In this document: positions 1 through 9,902 of the stretch, one piece after another | Position numbering within the stretch: position 1 is the first letter of the stretch | Layout of the letters: each line of letters opens with the position of its first letter | Assembly (NCBI GenBank): GCA_001579985.1 | Contig: LRSR01012547.1 | Span: 9,454-33,037, forward strand | Direction: 5' to 3' | Origin: Hypsibius dujardini | Lineage: Eukaryota; Tardigrada; Eutardigrada; Parachela; Hypsibiidae | DNA length: 23,584 nt | Program-made: the position numbers and the translations under genes | The notes under the pieces: generated by a model | The model's input: the letters and a program-made list of their open reading frames with translations, nothing else | What the model was told of the DNA's origin: nothing | Database searches by the model: none

Positions 1-618
1 TAGCCGCGGCAGCGATCTGGTCCTGATCGATCTTCACTTTCAGGGCTTCCTTTTCATTCGTCACAGACTCCTCTCGCACCAATCGGGCCTTCTCAATCCG
101 GCTGCTCTCCTCCACGGCCTTGTTGCGAAGATCATTAATCGCGGCCTTGAAGAAGGTAAAAAAACAGACAAAACCCATTATCCACGCAAGAGGGGGAAGG
201 GGAAGGGGAAGGGGAAGGGAAACTGAAGGCGTCTTAAATGAGAACGCAAATTGAAGGCGTTTAAAATGAGAACGCACCTCTCGACGCGCGCCAGCGGCGG
301 CCAACTTCTCCTGGATCTGCTGGGCCGTCACCGCCGCTTCACCCGTCTCGCTGGCGTCTCCCGGTCGTGTAATGGTGACGGAGGTCTCCAGGCTCAGAAT
401 CGGCCCAGCAGATCCTCCCTCCTCAATGACCGGGACGACGAAGGCGAGACCGTTCCGCGAAACGCGCGTCGGCGATCCCACTGAGGCAAGGAATTCTGCA
501 GCACAGGAAAAGCCAATTTGAAAAGCGGTTTTGTTATTATTTTGCGAATTCCACCTTGATGTTCCTGGGCAAAATGGATGGCACTGGAGGAGGCATCTCC
601 GTTCCCGTTCAAGGCCAT
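1..618 (-). CDS. Stathmin-like protein, 5' part (three exons, runs off the left edge)
   Basis: Minus-strand exons at 618..555, 495..278 and 146..1; the last is cut by the window edge. The ATG is at 618..616. The one-base remainder of exon 1 joins the two-base start of exon 2, and exon 2 ends in phase 0, so one frame runs throughout. Introns are 59 and 131 nt with GT-AG ends. The visible 142 residues have a short Ser/Ala-rich head, then GLAFVVPVIEEG, which resembles the GLAYEVIL-type start of the stathmin domain. A Ser/Thr/Pro linker follows, then AQQIQEKLAAAGARRE, resembling the family's EEIQKKLEAAEERRK, and a highly charged helix continuing to the edge. Stathmins bind tubulin dimers and promote microtubule disassembly under Ser phosphorylation. 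The match is by eye and divergent; the charged helix alone could be another coiled-coil protein. Confidence 0.6.
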
Positions 619-1444
619 TGTGTTTTTTGTGTTTGTTCCGAGTGTTCCAAGTGTTTGTTGGATGTTCCGAGTGTTTGTTGGATGTTCCGAGTATTTTGAG
701 TGTTGACGTTTTGATGCGGATGAAAATTGGGCCCCTTTAAGAGAGGGTAAAATTGAGAGCGGGTAGAACTGAGAGAAAAAAAAGTCTTCGAAGCAGGGGA
801 ATCTGATTAGATAAAATGCGGGAAAGAGGACAGGAAGACGAGATGCTGACTGAAGAAATGAAATCTGGAAAAACGATGAAAAGAAGAATGACAAATCTAG
901 CGCTGGAAGATTTTACCAGATCACATCTAACGGAACGGGTTCAGTGGAATCCGCCTAGGCGGATAGGAGAGAACGTTATGCAAGCGAACAAAAGTGTTGA
1001 TTAGTAATAGTAAACAGTTAATTCGTAGAACAGAACAGGCTTGAGTGAAAGAACAAACGCTTAATTTGATGAGCCTCCCGAGTGAGTCAAGTCACCGATG
1101 CACTGTGATTCGAGTCATTTACATCTTGCTTTGCTGGTGTGCTCTTCTCTTCTCCAGGTTTTCAAGAGCGAAATCCATCCGGCTCTAGAAAAATTTCCCA
1201 GAGTTACTAGCATTAGTATGTGCGCCGGTGCAACGAAATTAGACTACCAACACTTTTGTTGAAGTTGCTATGGAGAACGCTCGACAGCACGCCTCGTAAA
1301 TCAACTGCCACTTTCACCCTGTAGAGAGCGCTGTGTATGCGTCTTGCCACCAGAAATTATCTCCGCTCTTCGACACCGAACCTCTAGCCCATCACTTCGG
1401 CGATCAGTGGTCCTCGTTGACTGAGGAGAGAGGTTTCATTGGAA
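619..1444. promoter_or_regulatory. Divergent intergenic region between the stathmin-like gene and the BCH gene
   Basis: About 826 bp separate the two outward-facing start codons, so the promoters and 5' leaders of both genes probably lie here. I see no convincing coding exon. A consensus-like acceptor (TTCTCTTCTCCAG, ending near 1157) could end a 5'-leader intron of the plus-strand gene. A 20-bp tandem repeat lies at 651-690, close to the stathmin-like start. No TATA box or other core element is clear enough to call. Confidence 0.45.
635..696. repeat. 20-bp tandem repeat in the divergent promoter region
   Basis: The unit gtgtttgttggatgttccga occurs at 651-670 and 671-690, flanked by partial copies that keep the core gttccgagt. 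It lies just upstream of the stathmin-like start codon, in that gene's likely 5' leader or promoter. Confidence 0.7.
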
Positions 1445-4400
1445 ATGGCGTACGACCCAAACGGGCAAATCGGAGACACAGGGGCATTGAGCCTGCAGCT
1501 GGATGATCCCACTGCAGAGGGCGCTGAATCTCGGGCCATCAAACAGCAACTTCAACCAGGCGGTCAGTTCGTCAATGCCGCGACGACAACAGCTGGGAAC
1601 CAAGCTCGGGATGCCCTTCAGTTTGGCGTAGAGAGCGCAACCGACACCAATCATACCACAATTTTGGAGGCGAATCCGCAGCTTGTTCGCAGTACCTTTT
1701 CCTTGTCGGTCATCCAGGATATCCGTCCAACGCCATTGGATTTGTTTAACCCGTCGGCTAATGCACCCGGTGCTGGGACATCTAAGTCGTCGGATAAAAG
1801 TGATGGAGAATTAGACAGTACGGCTGATCTGCTCGGGGACCAGTCCGGCTGTACCTTGACTCCTTCTGAATCACAGGAATCTTTTGAGATTATTGACGAT
1901 GCAGTATGTCTCTAATACCAATGGTAGCGATGTTGTTCTGCAGCAGTCACAGCCACAGCCCGCAAGACAAGCAGGCATAGCGTCAGACGCCAACACGGGC
2001 ACAGACACAGACAAAGACACAGACACAGACACAGACACAGACACAGACACAGACACAGACACAGACACAGACACAGACACAGACACACGTATGTGTGCTG
2101 AACTAATTTCTTGTGTACAGGAACGCTCGTATTCGGGAGGAGATGGCGAGTCGGATGATTTTTCTTTCACCAATTTGGCGATGGACATATATGGCAATAA
2201 AGAGTCTGGTAAGACTATTCATCGCGCTTTTCATATCACGGACATCCTGAATGTATACCATAACGATTAAGTCTTTTACGATCTGTTGATACAGCAGACG
2301 GAGCTCCGGGTTATGCCAGGACTGTGGAGTCCGCGGACTACTTCTCGCGACTGGGCGGGCAGCAAAACTTCTGGAATAACGAGCAGCTCGACTTGGAAGG
2401 TCAGGAGCCCCACGAACCGTTTTCTTGGGTACCAGCCGCGCGGTCAGGGGATTTGACTGACATCCTACGGATGCTCGACGCAATACAGGCTGACAATTCC
2501 GGTTCTCATTCGGAGCAATACGCGTCTGCGGGCGAAACGCGAGCCAACTACTCGCTCCCGCACGGCAGTGGAGGTCACGAGGAGTCATCCGACAGAAACT
2601 GGGCGGAGATTGACCAGGCTCTGCAACAGCTGTCGGAGGTCCACAGTGACGCAGGACTCTCCACGGATGAGGACAGCTCGACGACCAAATCCGAGTCCGT
2701 GAGTCAATACTCGACCTTTGACTTGGACGCGGAGTCCTACCATCGCAGTCAGATGTACGCTCACAAACTATCAGACGATGCGGATCATCTGAGTGCTGAG
2801 TATAACGGTGACGGACTGTCCGTTCCGAGTGTTGAGAATAACGGTGACGGACTGTCCGTTCCGAATGTTGAGAACGGTGACGGACTGTCCGTTCCGAGTG
2901 TTGAGAATGGTGACGAACTGTCCGTTCCGAGTGTTGAGAACGGTGACGAACTGTCCGTTCCGATTGTTGAGAACGGTGACGAACTGTCCGTTCCGACTGT
3001 TGAGAACGGTGACGAACTGTCCGTTCCGAGTGGGGAATCTTATGGCATTTCCTCATGGGCTCATGCTGCGGACCTCGGTAAGGTGTTTAACTTTTGAACC
3101 GGCGTCACGGTTTATTGACACGGAAACTTTAAGGGTTTATCAATTCGGATAGAGGTTAAATTTTGTGTGTGAAGTGAATTTGTATTTCGGCTCACTTGGT
3201 CGATAAATCGGCTCACTCATGGGTTTCTCTTTGATGACAGGTGCTTGATTGTTTGATTATTTGTACTATATCCTAGTATATTATAGCAGGTCTAAAAATC
3301 AAACAATCAAGCACCTGCCGTCAAGAAGAAATCTACGAGTGAGCCGATTTATCGACCAACTGGAGGGCGAGTCGAAATACAGACTTCTCCTCATATAAAT
3401 ATTTCCTTAAACGTAGTGATTATTTATGAGTAGCAAAGTTTGTGAAACAAATTTCAGGGCGACATACATTTTGCACGTGTGTTTTGAAATTTCTGCAAAT
3501 TTGTATCGGAATTTATACTGGGATTTATTTACGTTAATTTGCATTGAAATTGTTTCAAATTTAGAGGGAAATTTACGCAGTAATCTCGTCAAGCTCCCGA
3601 GTAAAATAATCAATTGCTTTCCTTACAGAAAGTCAATTGTACAATTCGGGGAAAGGAGCAAGGGGATTCTCGTCCTACGAGAATCGTGGCGAGGAAATGG
3701 ACCACGGCATCAGTGATCACGGACGAGACGGTCCACCGTCGATGGAATCGGAGGAAGCTTTCCACCGCAATCAAGCGTGGAGCCAGAACGACGGCGGTAT
3801 AGTCCGCCGACCCAGTCACAAGGGTTCCCCGTCAGATTTGCCGCAGCTCAGTGAGTACGCGGGGCAAGAGTTGTTTTTTCGTCGTATGTCCTCCTCCTCG
3901 ACCTGGACTTTGGCGAATTCGCCCAGTACGGAGGAAGAAAAGGCGGTGGAGTTTCCGTATGCTGGACAGAATTTGTTCCTCCACCATGCGGAAATGGAGC
4001 CAACTAGCTGGACTGTTGACGAACGCGACGACTTTTCCGAAGGGGAATTCGATGGACAGCCGTTGTTTTTCCGACATCCCGGGATGGGATCCGCCATCTG
4101 GGACAACGACCAATCTCCTCCGCAGGTATTTTAAGGCTGACAAAACAAACCATTAAACCATTACCAGAAATTTCTTTGTTCAAAATAAAGATCGCAAACA
4201 CTAAAATTAATCACTAAAGGTCAACTAAAAATTTGTTACTAAAAGTCAACTGAAAATTTGTTACTAAAGGTCAACTGAAAATTCGTTACTAAAGGTCAAC
4301 TGAAAATTCGTTATTAATGAGTTTTAGTTTATTTCTTTTAATAACTAAACGTATTTGGTTTAGTGTTTAATCGAAATCAGTTGATCACTTGATCAGTTTG

Positions 4401-5544
4401 AGTTGTAAAAAAAACACAATTTAGTTGACTAATTTTAGTTCTGACGATGGACAGTAGTCAGCAAAAAAAACACACATTTTTTTAAGTCGCCCAAAAAAAT
4501 GGAAGAATAATTTTTTTCTTAACTGAATGAAACTGTGCAAGGAAAAATCGGATCCGATCTTTGTAGCGGACGTTAATGGGTTAATGGAAATTATTTGAGC
4601 TTACTTCAATCATTATGCCACAGGATCAAAAACGGCAACTGTCCCGCGAACCGAGCGAACTCAACGTGGCTCACGCGCAGCGTTCTTCACCGGCAGAAAG
4701 TGTTGAATCTGCGGAACAAATAAATGTCTTAAATCATGATTGCGATTATCTCGCTATGGAGCATGATCGCGCGTGTCTCGCTATGGAGCATGATCGCGCG
4801 TGTCTCGCTATGGAGCATGATCGCGCGTGTCTCGCTAAGGAGCATGATCGCGCGTGTCTCGCTATGGAGCATGATCGCGCGTGTCTCGCTAGAGAGACAA
4901 GCGACATGGACTACTCAATGTCAGGTGGTTCTGGAAGCTCTTCGCCTAGTTTGAAAGACGAATGCGGTGCCTTCATTACCAGCATGCCAATTCACGATTA
5001 CGAACTGGATCAACCAAGAATCGACAGTCCGGACACTGTGGAATCGGCAGAATTCGACATGCGTGACCGAATGTACGACGCTTTGCTCCGTGGACCGAGT
5101 CATTCCGACATGGCCAAAGGTCTCACCCTGCCGCCTGCCCAGTATGAGGGATACGAAAGAGTTCGAGCTCATACTCCCCGCAGCGATTATTACGATGAAT
5201 CTGGCTTGTTGGAGTACGGTTTTCCGGAGCGGTTGTCCGCCTCACCGGCCGATTTCCGCCGTGACCGCTTTTTCGAGGACCGACGCGATGTCAATTTCCC
5301 CCAGCCGTCTCGAGACAAGAATCAGTTTGAACAGGACAGCTTTGATTCGTTCAACAAAATGAATCTAGTTTTGCAAGAGCGACAGCTACTTCAGGATTCA
5401 CCGAAAATAGGGGATCAAGATAACCAGGAGCTTTTGCAGGTTTGAAAAAGCGAAAAATCCGCCCATCCGCCTGTCTGTCTGTCCATCCGTCCATCCGACT
5501 GTGTGTCTATCCATCCGTCCATCCGACTGTGTGTCTATCCATCC

Positions 5545-5584
<40 letters not shown>

Positions 5585-8500
5585 GCCTGTACATCTGTAT
5601 TTGTGGCTGTCTGTCTGCCTGCCTGCTTGTTTGTTTGACAGCCTGTCGGTTTGACTGCTTAAACGCTTATCTGAATGTTGGTTTGGGTGTGTACGTGTCT
5701 GTCTCACAAGACTCATTTTCTTCTCTCGTTACATATATAGGATGCAGAGAAAGACAAATTGAGCCAAGTAGAAGAGCATGATCTAGTCTCGTCTGGGATG
5801 TCTGAGACCTCTAGCTTGAGCGATAACGATGCTGATCAAGCTTGCATAAATATCGAATTAGCTTTACCAGGAACCGCAGTGCAGGCTTCTTCTGATGCTC
5901 CGTCTCAGTCACTGTTTTCCCCCTCCGCGCAGCCTGAATCATACGAAGAGCCCATTGATCACGATCCGTTTGAGGATTCCAAGCAATGGATTCCGTCGGA
6001 AAGTACCTTGGCCACTCACTCGGAGAAGCCACCAATGACATGCGAGCAGGACAGCCATGGCACATTTGGAAACCGCGAACAAATTGACCTAGAAGAGGGA
6101 TACGGCTTACGGCGCTCAGAAAACATGGTGTTTGACGCGAATAGTGGCCTCATGTCCGAAAGCAATTACTACATGGTGGATGAGGACCCCTCGGTTGATG
6201 AAATGAGCGAGGACCAGAGTCCGGATGAGAGCGCACGACCGGAATCCCCTGGTACGCAACATCTGTTCCATTCAGTATTTCGAACAAATCTCTGAACTTC
6301 TATTTCGTTCCAGGTTTTTATGACGATATTGATGTATCGGAACTGCGAATGTCCCCGCGTTCAACCTGTAAGGGTTCGATGAGGTCGTTACAACTCGAAC
6401 CGGGCTTCAGTCATGGCGATCAGTCGCAGAACAGCGACCCATCCGAACGGAATAAAGGAACCGCGGATGCGGAACAAACTGCCGGTATTCTCGCTGTAAA
6501 GAATCATGGATCTAATTTTGGTTGCGAGGAAGAAGCTGACAGGGTCGCGGATTTCTCCGGTCTTCGGTCATGGGAGTCGGCGGAATACCTTCTGCGAAGC
6601 GTCATGTACAGCACCGAGGTCCACGCCTCGAGTCCTCAGGTTCACGCCTCGAGTCAGGAGGTCCACGCCTCGAGTCAGGAGGTCCACGCCTCAAGTCACG
6701 AGGTCCACGCTTCGAGTTCCGAGGTCCGCGCCTCGAGGCAGGAAGACCTCAGCGAACGAGGTTCGAATTCCGAGGATCTCGTGCTTCAACTCAAGGAACT
6801 GAAGGCTTTCGAACCGAATCTTTACGCCGATCGGTTTTCCATAGGACGGACCCTAGAGTCGGCTGAAGTGCTGCAACGTAATGAGGTCTACAGCAATGAG
6901 TTACGCTTTGATGAGATGAACAACGCCGGAGACGATGATGATGATGATGGCGTTCGGCAAGGCATGTTCGGAGTAGAGCACGCTGACCAGTTCTTCACGC
7001 CTCTCGCACGAATGACCGTCGAGTCCGCGGAGGCGTTAGGTCGGGAACAGCTCTACCAGAACCAAGCCGGGTATAACTGGGAAGGACAAATTAGACTAAA
7101 GTAAAAAACTAAATTAAAACGAAAAAAAATTTTAATGACTATTTTCTCACCCTTTATTTTAAATAACTGATTACTTGCGCTTAGTTTTTTAAAAAAAAAT
7201 TGCTGTCGCTAGGTCTGAAGAATCGAAGGAGGAAATGCAATACCCCGACACAGAAGAGTCCGCGGAGCTTCTCCAACGCGAGGCAGAGTACAACCGCCCG
7301 GCTGACCAAGAGTTTCGGCAACCGTCCGTCGTCTTCCATCACCATGCTGATCACCCGGGAGATTTCCGAGCGGAAACCGCGGAAGATTCCAGCGTTGATG
7401 ACAGATCGGCCGCGAGCGGCGACCTGAAGGCTTGTTCGGTGGAATCCGCCGAGGTTCTTCATCGCACGTTCGCCAATGAGCGAACGGAAGGCAGGGAACC
7501 GAGCGAACAAGTTGTTCCCGACGAGTTTAGTCAAGTGAAGATTTACGAAACCCGGAAACCGTCGGCCATCTTCAATTTCGACTCCGAGGAGGCCAGCCAG
7601 ATCGGGGACGGGGAATTGGAGTACCAAAAGTGGCTGGACTCGCAAATCGGTTCCCCGGCCGAGTACACGCATCCTCCGGTTCAGCAGGGCGATGGAAGAA
7701 GCCAAGTCAATGCCCTCGTCTGCCACGGTGCGGCTGAACCGAATGTCTTGACTAAGGCGTTGAGTAAAATTTTGGGCGCGCAGTTTGTGCAGCCGATTGA
7801 TGAAGAACCTCCGATGCTGCATCGCGAAGACGCGCTGCAGGAACGGGAGCTGGTCGATCGGGCGGGTGATCACAACCATGACGGGAGCTTGACAAATGGC
7901 AGCCGCGACTTGGCACAAGAGGATCTGCAACCGTTGAGAACCACGAATTGCCGGTCGTGGGATGAAATGGGTGATCGGTCGGACGACGTGTTCGGTTCCC
8001 ACGGGGAGCAGATCCTACAGCGAGAATCTTCAGGTACCGTATTAAGCCGTCTGCATATACATTCCGGGCGTAGCTCGGATTGGATCACATTGTTTGGTCC
8101 ACCGGAAATTAATTAGCTACAACTGGACTAACAATTCTGAAAAAAGTTTCTTCTAGTATCGACTTCTTTTGGCTTAATAGTTTTTCCTTGCTTAAATCTT
8201 TAGTTGTTTACGAAACTAAAACCACTAAACCAGAACAGTAGTTGCTCTGCTACTAACTGCAAGATAACGCGGCAGAAGATCCCGAATTCCAAGTTTAACA
8301 TGAAACTAAATTTCATCTTTGCAGTGGAACTGAATTTGGAGTGCGAGTATTGGTTTTGCTGAGACGTGTTAAAAAGGTTTATTCCGTAGCTGGACTTTAC
8401 GAGATGTACAATCCTCCAGCTTGCGTGGAACTGAAGCAATCTGACAACGGTAAACAACAGTAACACACTGAGGCACTGAGTAACAGTAACAACAGAGATG

Positions 8501-9694
8501 ATATTGTAATTCTATAATTATATTTTTATTTTGTGGTAAATTAGAAGCTACTGCAAGTCGATCTTTGGAGAGTTCCGGCTTCCATACCACAGTCCATTCA
8601 ACTGCCCCTCCCGGAGGAGACCGCCCAGTAAAACCTCCACGGCTTCAACCCTTCGAAGTGTCTGAACATACGGCGTCTACAGCTTTTGAAATGAAGTCTC
8701 TTGCGAATCAGCCCATCGTCTTCAACGTTGCGCATCCCATTGCCCAATCCGCATTTGAGTATCCCTCTGGCTACATCAGCGGTTGGACATTTGATGAGGC
8801 ATTGGTAAAGCCTTTCCATCGAGTCGTGGACGTGGTGCGCGATGAACAGGATGGTCATGCTATGCCGACCGCGGTGTTGCTCTATCCTTGCCTCTTTCCT
8901 TTTCGAGCTAATCCCGACTACGATCGAATCATGCATAATCTTCACCGGTAGGTTCGCAATCCGTTTGACGACTACATTCGACAGACACAGACACAGACAC
9001 AGACACAGACATAGACACAGACACAGACACAGACACAGACACAGACACAGACACAGACACAGGCATAAAAAGACACGGAGGCATAGACAGACACGGAGGC
9101 ATAGACAGTCACCAACAGTAATGGGTACAAAATCTTGAAGGATATCTCTGTTTACAGATACATTTTGTATACCCTTCAACAGCTGATGAATGAAGACTAT
9201 CGGATCATCCTGTTCAACTCGGGCGTGCCAAGCCACGATGAGGTGTCAGTAGCCCTCTTAACGCAAATGTTCAAGGGAATGGACATGAGGTATGAGTTTT
9301 ACGGAAATTGAGTTTGGTTCGAAATGAAACATTGACCCACACGTACACGTTGGTGATTGGATTTAGGATGCGCGAACATCTGCGGCAGCTTCTCATTGTG
9401 CACCCCAATCTGAAGGTCAAAACCGAGCTCAAGACGGTCGGGCGAGCTGAACTAAGGTAAGCACGATTAACCACATTCATGAAACAGAGCACACTCTATC
9501 ATTACACTGAATTATGAAATGGAAAAGAACCGTCGCTTTTCAGCAAGGACTTCTACAACAAGATCGTGTTCGTCAAAAGTCTCCAAGAACTCAGCAGGGT
9601 GCAGGCGGTCACGTTTGCGGATGTGCCCATGGCAGTCAGGGATTTCGACCGTCGTCGGGAACGGAAATCATTGGCGAAGAATAGATGCTGTTGA
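1445..9694 (+). CDS. Large BCH-domain (BNIP2/PRUNE2-like) protein with repeated ESAE motifs
   Basis: Thirteen exons: 1445-1903, 2121-2208, 2295-3077, 3629-4125, 4624-5439, 5741-6251, 6314-7100, 7213-8033, 8390-8449 (60 nt, least certain), 8545-8947, 9158-9289, 9367-9456, 9544-9694. Phases agree at every junction and total 5598 nt, or 1865 residues. Residues about 1690-1855 form a BCH/divergent CRAL-TRIO domain: FDEALVKPFHRVV, then PDYDRIMHNLHRYILYTL, EDYRIILF, and LRQLLIVHPNLKVKT, close to the VHPSWFIRT signature of BNIP2, PRUNE2 and ATCAY. These domains bind small GTPases, their regulators or kinesin light chain. The first 1600 residues are acidic, disordered-looking and unlike anything I know. 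They carry tandem arrays at 2801-3033, 4735-4896 and 6616-6741, and a dispersed ESAE...R...Y motif. No DHH domain is seen, unlike vertebrate PRUNE2. The protein ends in Cys-Cys. ATG 1445 is the first in-frame Met; the true 5' end is unproven. Confidence 0.8.
1998..2088. repeat. (CAGACA)n microsatellite in intron 1 of the BCH gene
   Basis: An almost pure hexamer array, interrupted once near 2013, occupies nearly half of the 217-nt intron 1904-2120. It ends about 30 nt before the acceptor TTGTGTACAG. Confidence 0.9.
2801..3033 (+). repeat. In-frame coding minisatellite, 33-36 bp, seven copies
   Basis: Seven copies of a unit encoding ENGDELSVPSV lie in exon 3 of the BCH gene. The first two units carry an extra Asn (36 nt); the rest are 33 nt. 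Copies vary at the Gly/Glu after Asp and at the residue after Pro. Unit length is always a multiple of three, so copy-number change keeps the frame. The peptide is acidic and Ser/Pro rich, likely disordered. Confidence 0.9.
3181..3381. mobile_element. Foldback (MITE-like) inverted repeat in intron 3 of the BCH gene
   Basis: Two arms of about 80 nt (3181-3259 and 3297-3381) are imperfect reverse complements around a 37-nt AT-rich loop. The strongest shared blocks are ttggtcgataaatcggctca and caggtgcttgattgtttgat. It accounts for much of the 551-nt intron 3078-3628. No coding capacity and no clear target-site duplication are seen. A non-autonomous DNA transposon is the likeliest origin, though a locally formed palindrome is possible. 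Confidence 0.65.
4126..4623 (+). other. Intron 4 of the BCH gene, AT-rich
   Basis: The 498-nt intron has donor CAG|GTATTT and acceptor ATGCCACAG|GAT, both in phase 0. It holds a 25-bp tandem array at 4219-4318 followed by A/T-rich sequence. No RNA gene or exon is evident. Confidence 0.75.
4219..4318. repeat. 25-bp tandem repeat, four copies
   Basis: The unit gtcaactgaaaattcgttac plus a few bases starts at 4220, 4245, 4270 and 4295, with only point differences. It is intronic and AT-rich. Confidence 0.85.
4735..4896 (+). repeat. In-frame coding minisatellite, 27 bp, six copies
   Basis: Six copies of a 27-nt unit encode HDRACLAME in exon 5 of the BCH gene. The first copy is divergent (HDCDYLAME); the fourth has Lys and the sixth Arg for Met. 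The array adds a Cys, His and Arg every nine residues to an otherwise acidic protein. No known zinc-binding spacing is matched. Confidence 0.9.
5470..5640. repeat. (TCTG)n/(CATCCGTC)n microsatellite in intron 5 of the BCH gene
   Basis: A compound array of CTGT/GTCT tetranucleotides and ccatccgtccatccgactgt repeats fills more than half of the 301-nt intron 5440-5740. The flanking exons join in phase 0. Confidence 0.9.
6616..6741 (+). repeat. In-frame coding minisatellite, 21 bp, six copies
   Basis: Six copies of a 21-nt unit encode EVHASSQ in exon 7 of the BCH gene, with variation at the last residue (P, Q, H, S) and a final degenerate copy EVRASRQ. It follows an ESAE motif directly. The dense Ser pairs are possible phosphorylation sites, which is inference. 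Confidence 0.9.
8390..8449 (+). other. Candidate 60-nt symmetric exon of the BCH gene
   Basis: Bounded by TTCCGTAG| and |GTAAAC, this stretch is open in the needed frame and encodes AGLYEMYNPPACVELKQSDN. Both ends are phase 1, so inclusion or skipping keeps the frame between the exons at 7213-8033 and 8545-8947. It could be constitutive, a cassette exon, or a chance open stretch. It is counted in the 1865-residue model; skipping it gives 1845. Confidence 0.45.
8981..9108. repeat. (ACAGAC)n microsatellite plus 18-bp duplication in intron 10 of the BCH gene
   Basis: A hexamer array of the same type as in intron 1 runs 8981-9062. Two copies of an 18-bp unit (agacacggaggcatagac) follow at about 9071-9106. 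All lies in the 210-nt intron 8948-9157, which interrupts the BCH domain. Confidence 0.9.
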
Positions 9695-9792
9695 ACTTGT
9701 TTGCTACATTTGTTCATCTTACCTTCTTAACCAACTGCCCGGCACACGGATGATGTGTATGCTTCGTCGTGGTAGATGTTATCAGTGCAGGC

Positions 9793-9813
9793 ACTGACCA
9801 GGGCGTGGTCAGT
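9793..9813 (+). other. Small perfect hairpin downstream of the BCH gene stop
   Basis: Eight-bp perfect arms (actgacca / tggtcagt) flank the loop gggcg about 100 nt after the stop codon, so it is probably in the 3' untranslated region. No AATAAA-type signal is evident between the stop and the transposon at 9903. Confidence 0.4.
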
Positions 9814-9830
9814 AGTCACTCTCTGTGTGT

Positions 9831-9834
<4 letters not shown>

Positions 9835-9865
<31 letters not shown>
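9835..9865. repeat. (CT)n microsatellite
   Basis: An uninterrupted dinucleotide run lies about 40 bp outside the left end of the P-like element. Confidence 0.9.
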
Positions 9866-9868
<3 letters not shown>

Positions 9869-9902
9869 TCGATGTTCTGCATTCGAGCTCAGACAGGACA
9901 AA

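Noticed and set aside
394-894. 166-codon minus-strand open frame starting near 894
   Set aside because: It overlaps the stathmin-like exons in a different frame over 278-495 and is low-complexity upstream. The spliced model has matching phases and family motifs, so this is a shadow apart from the 618..555 exon it contains in frame.
2103-3056. 317-codon minus-strand open frame of SERTVRH(R/H)SQ repeats
   Set aside because: It is the antisense reading of the exon 3 minisatellite; periodic units of 33 or 36 nt tend to be open on both strands. The plus strand has the splice sites and the joined frame.
5442-5781. Cys/Ser/Leu-rich open frames (SVCLSVCL type)
   Set aside because: Translations of the (TCTG)n microsatellite; the same artefact appears at 22630-22848 and 13655-13843.
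7181-8002. 273-codon minus-strand open frame
   Set aside because: Antisense to exon 8 of the BCH gene. The plus frame has in-phase splicing and carries two ESAE motifs.
8324-8350. Possible exon after the strong acceptor CATCTTTGCAG near 8324
   Set aside because: In the required frame it meets a stop after about 13 codons, and its available donors leave the wrong phase for the next exons.
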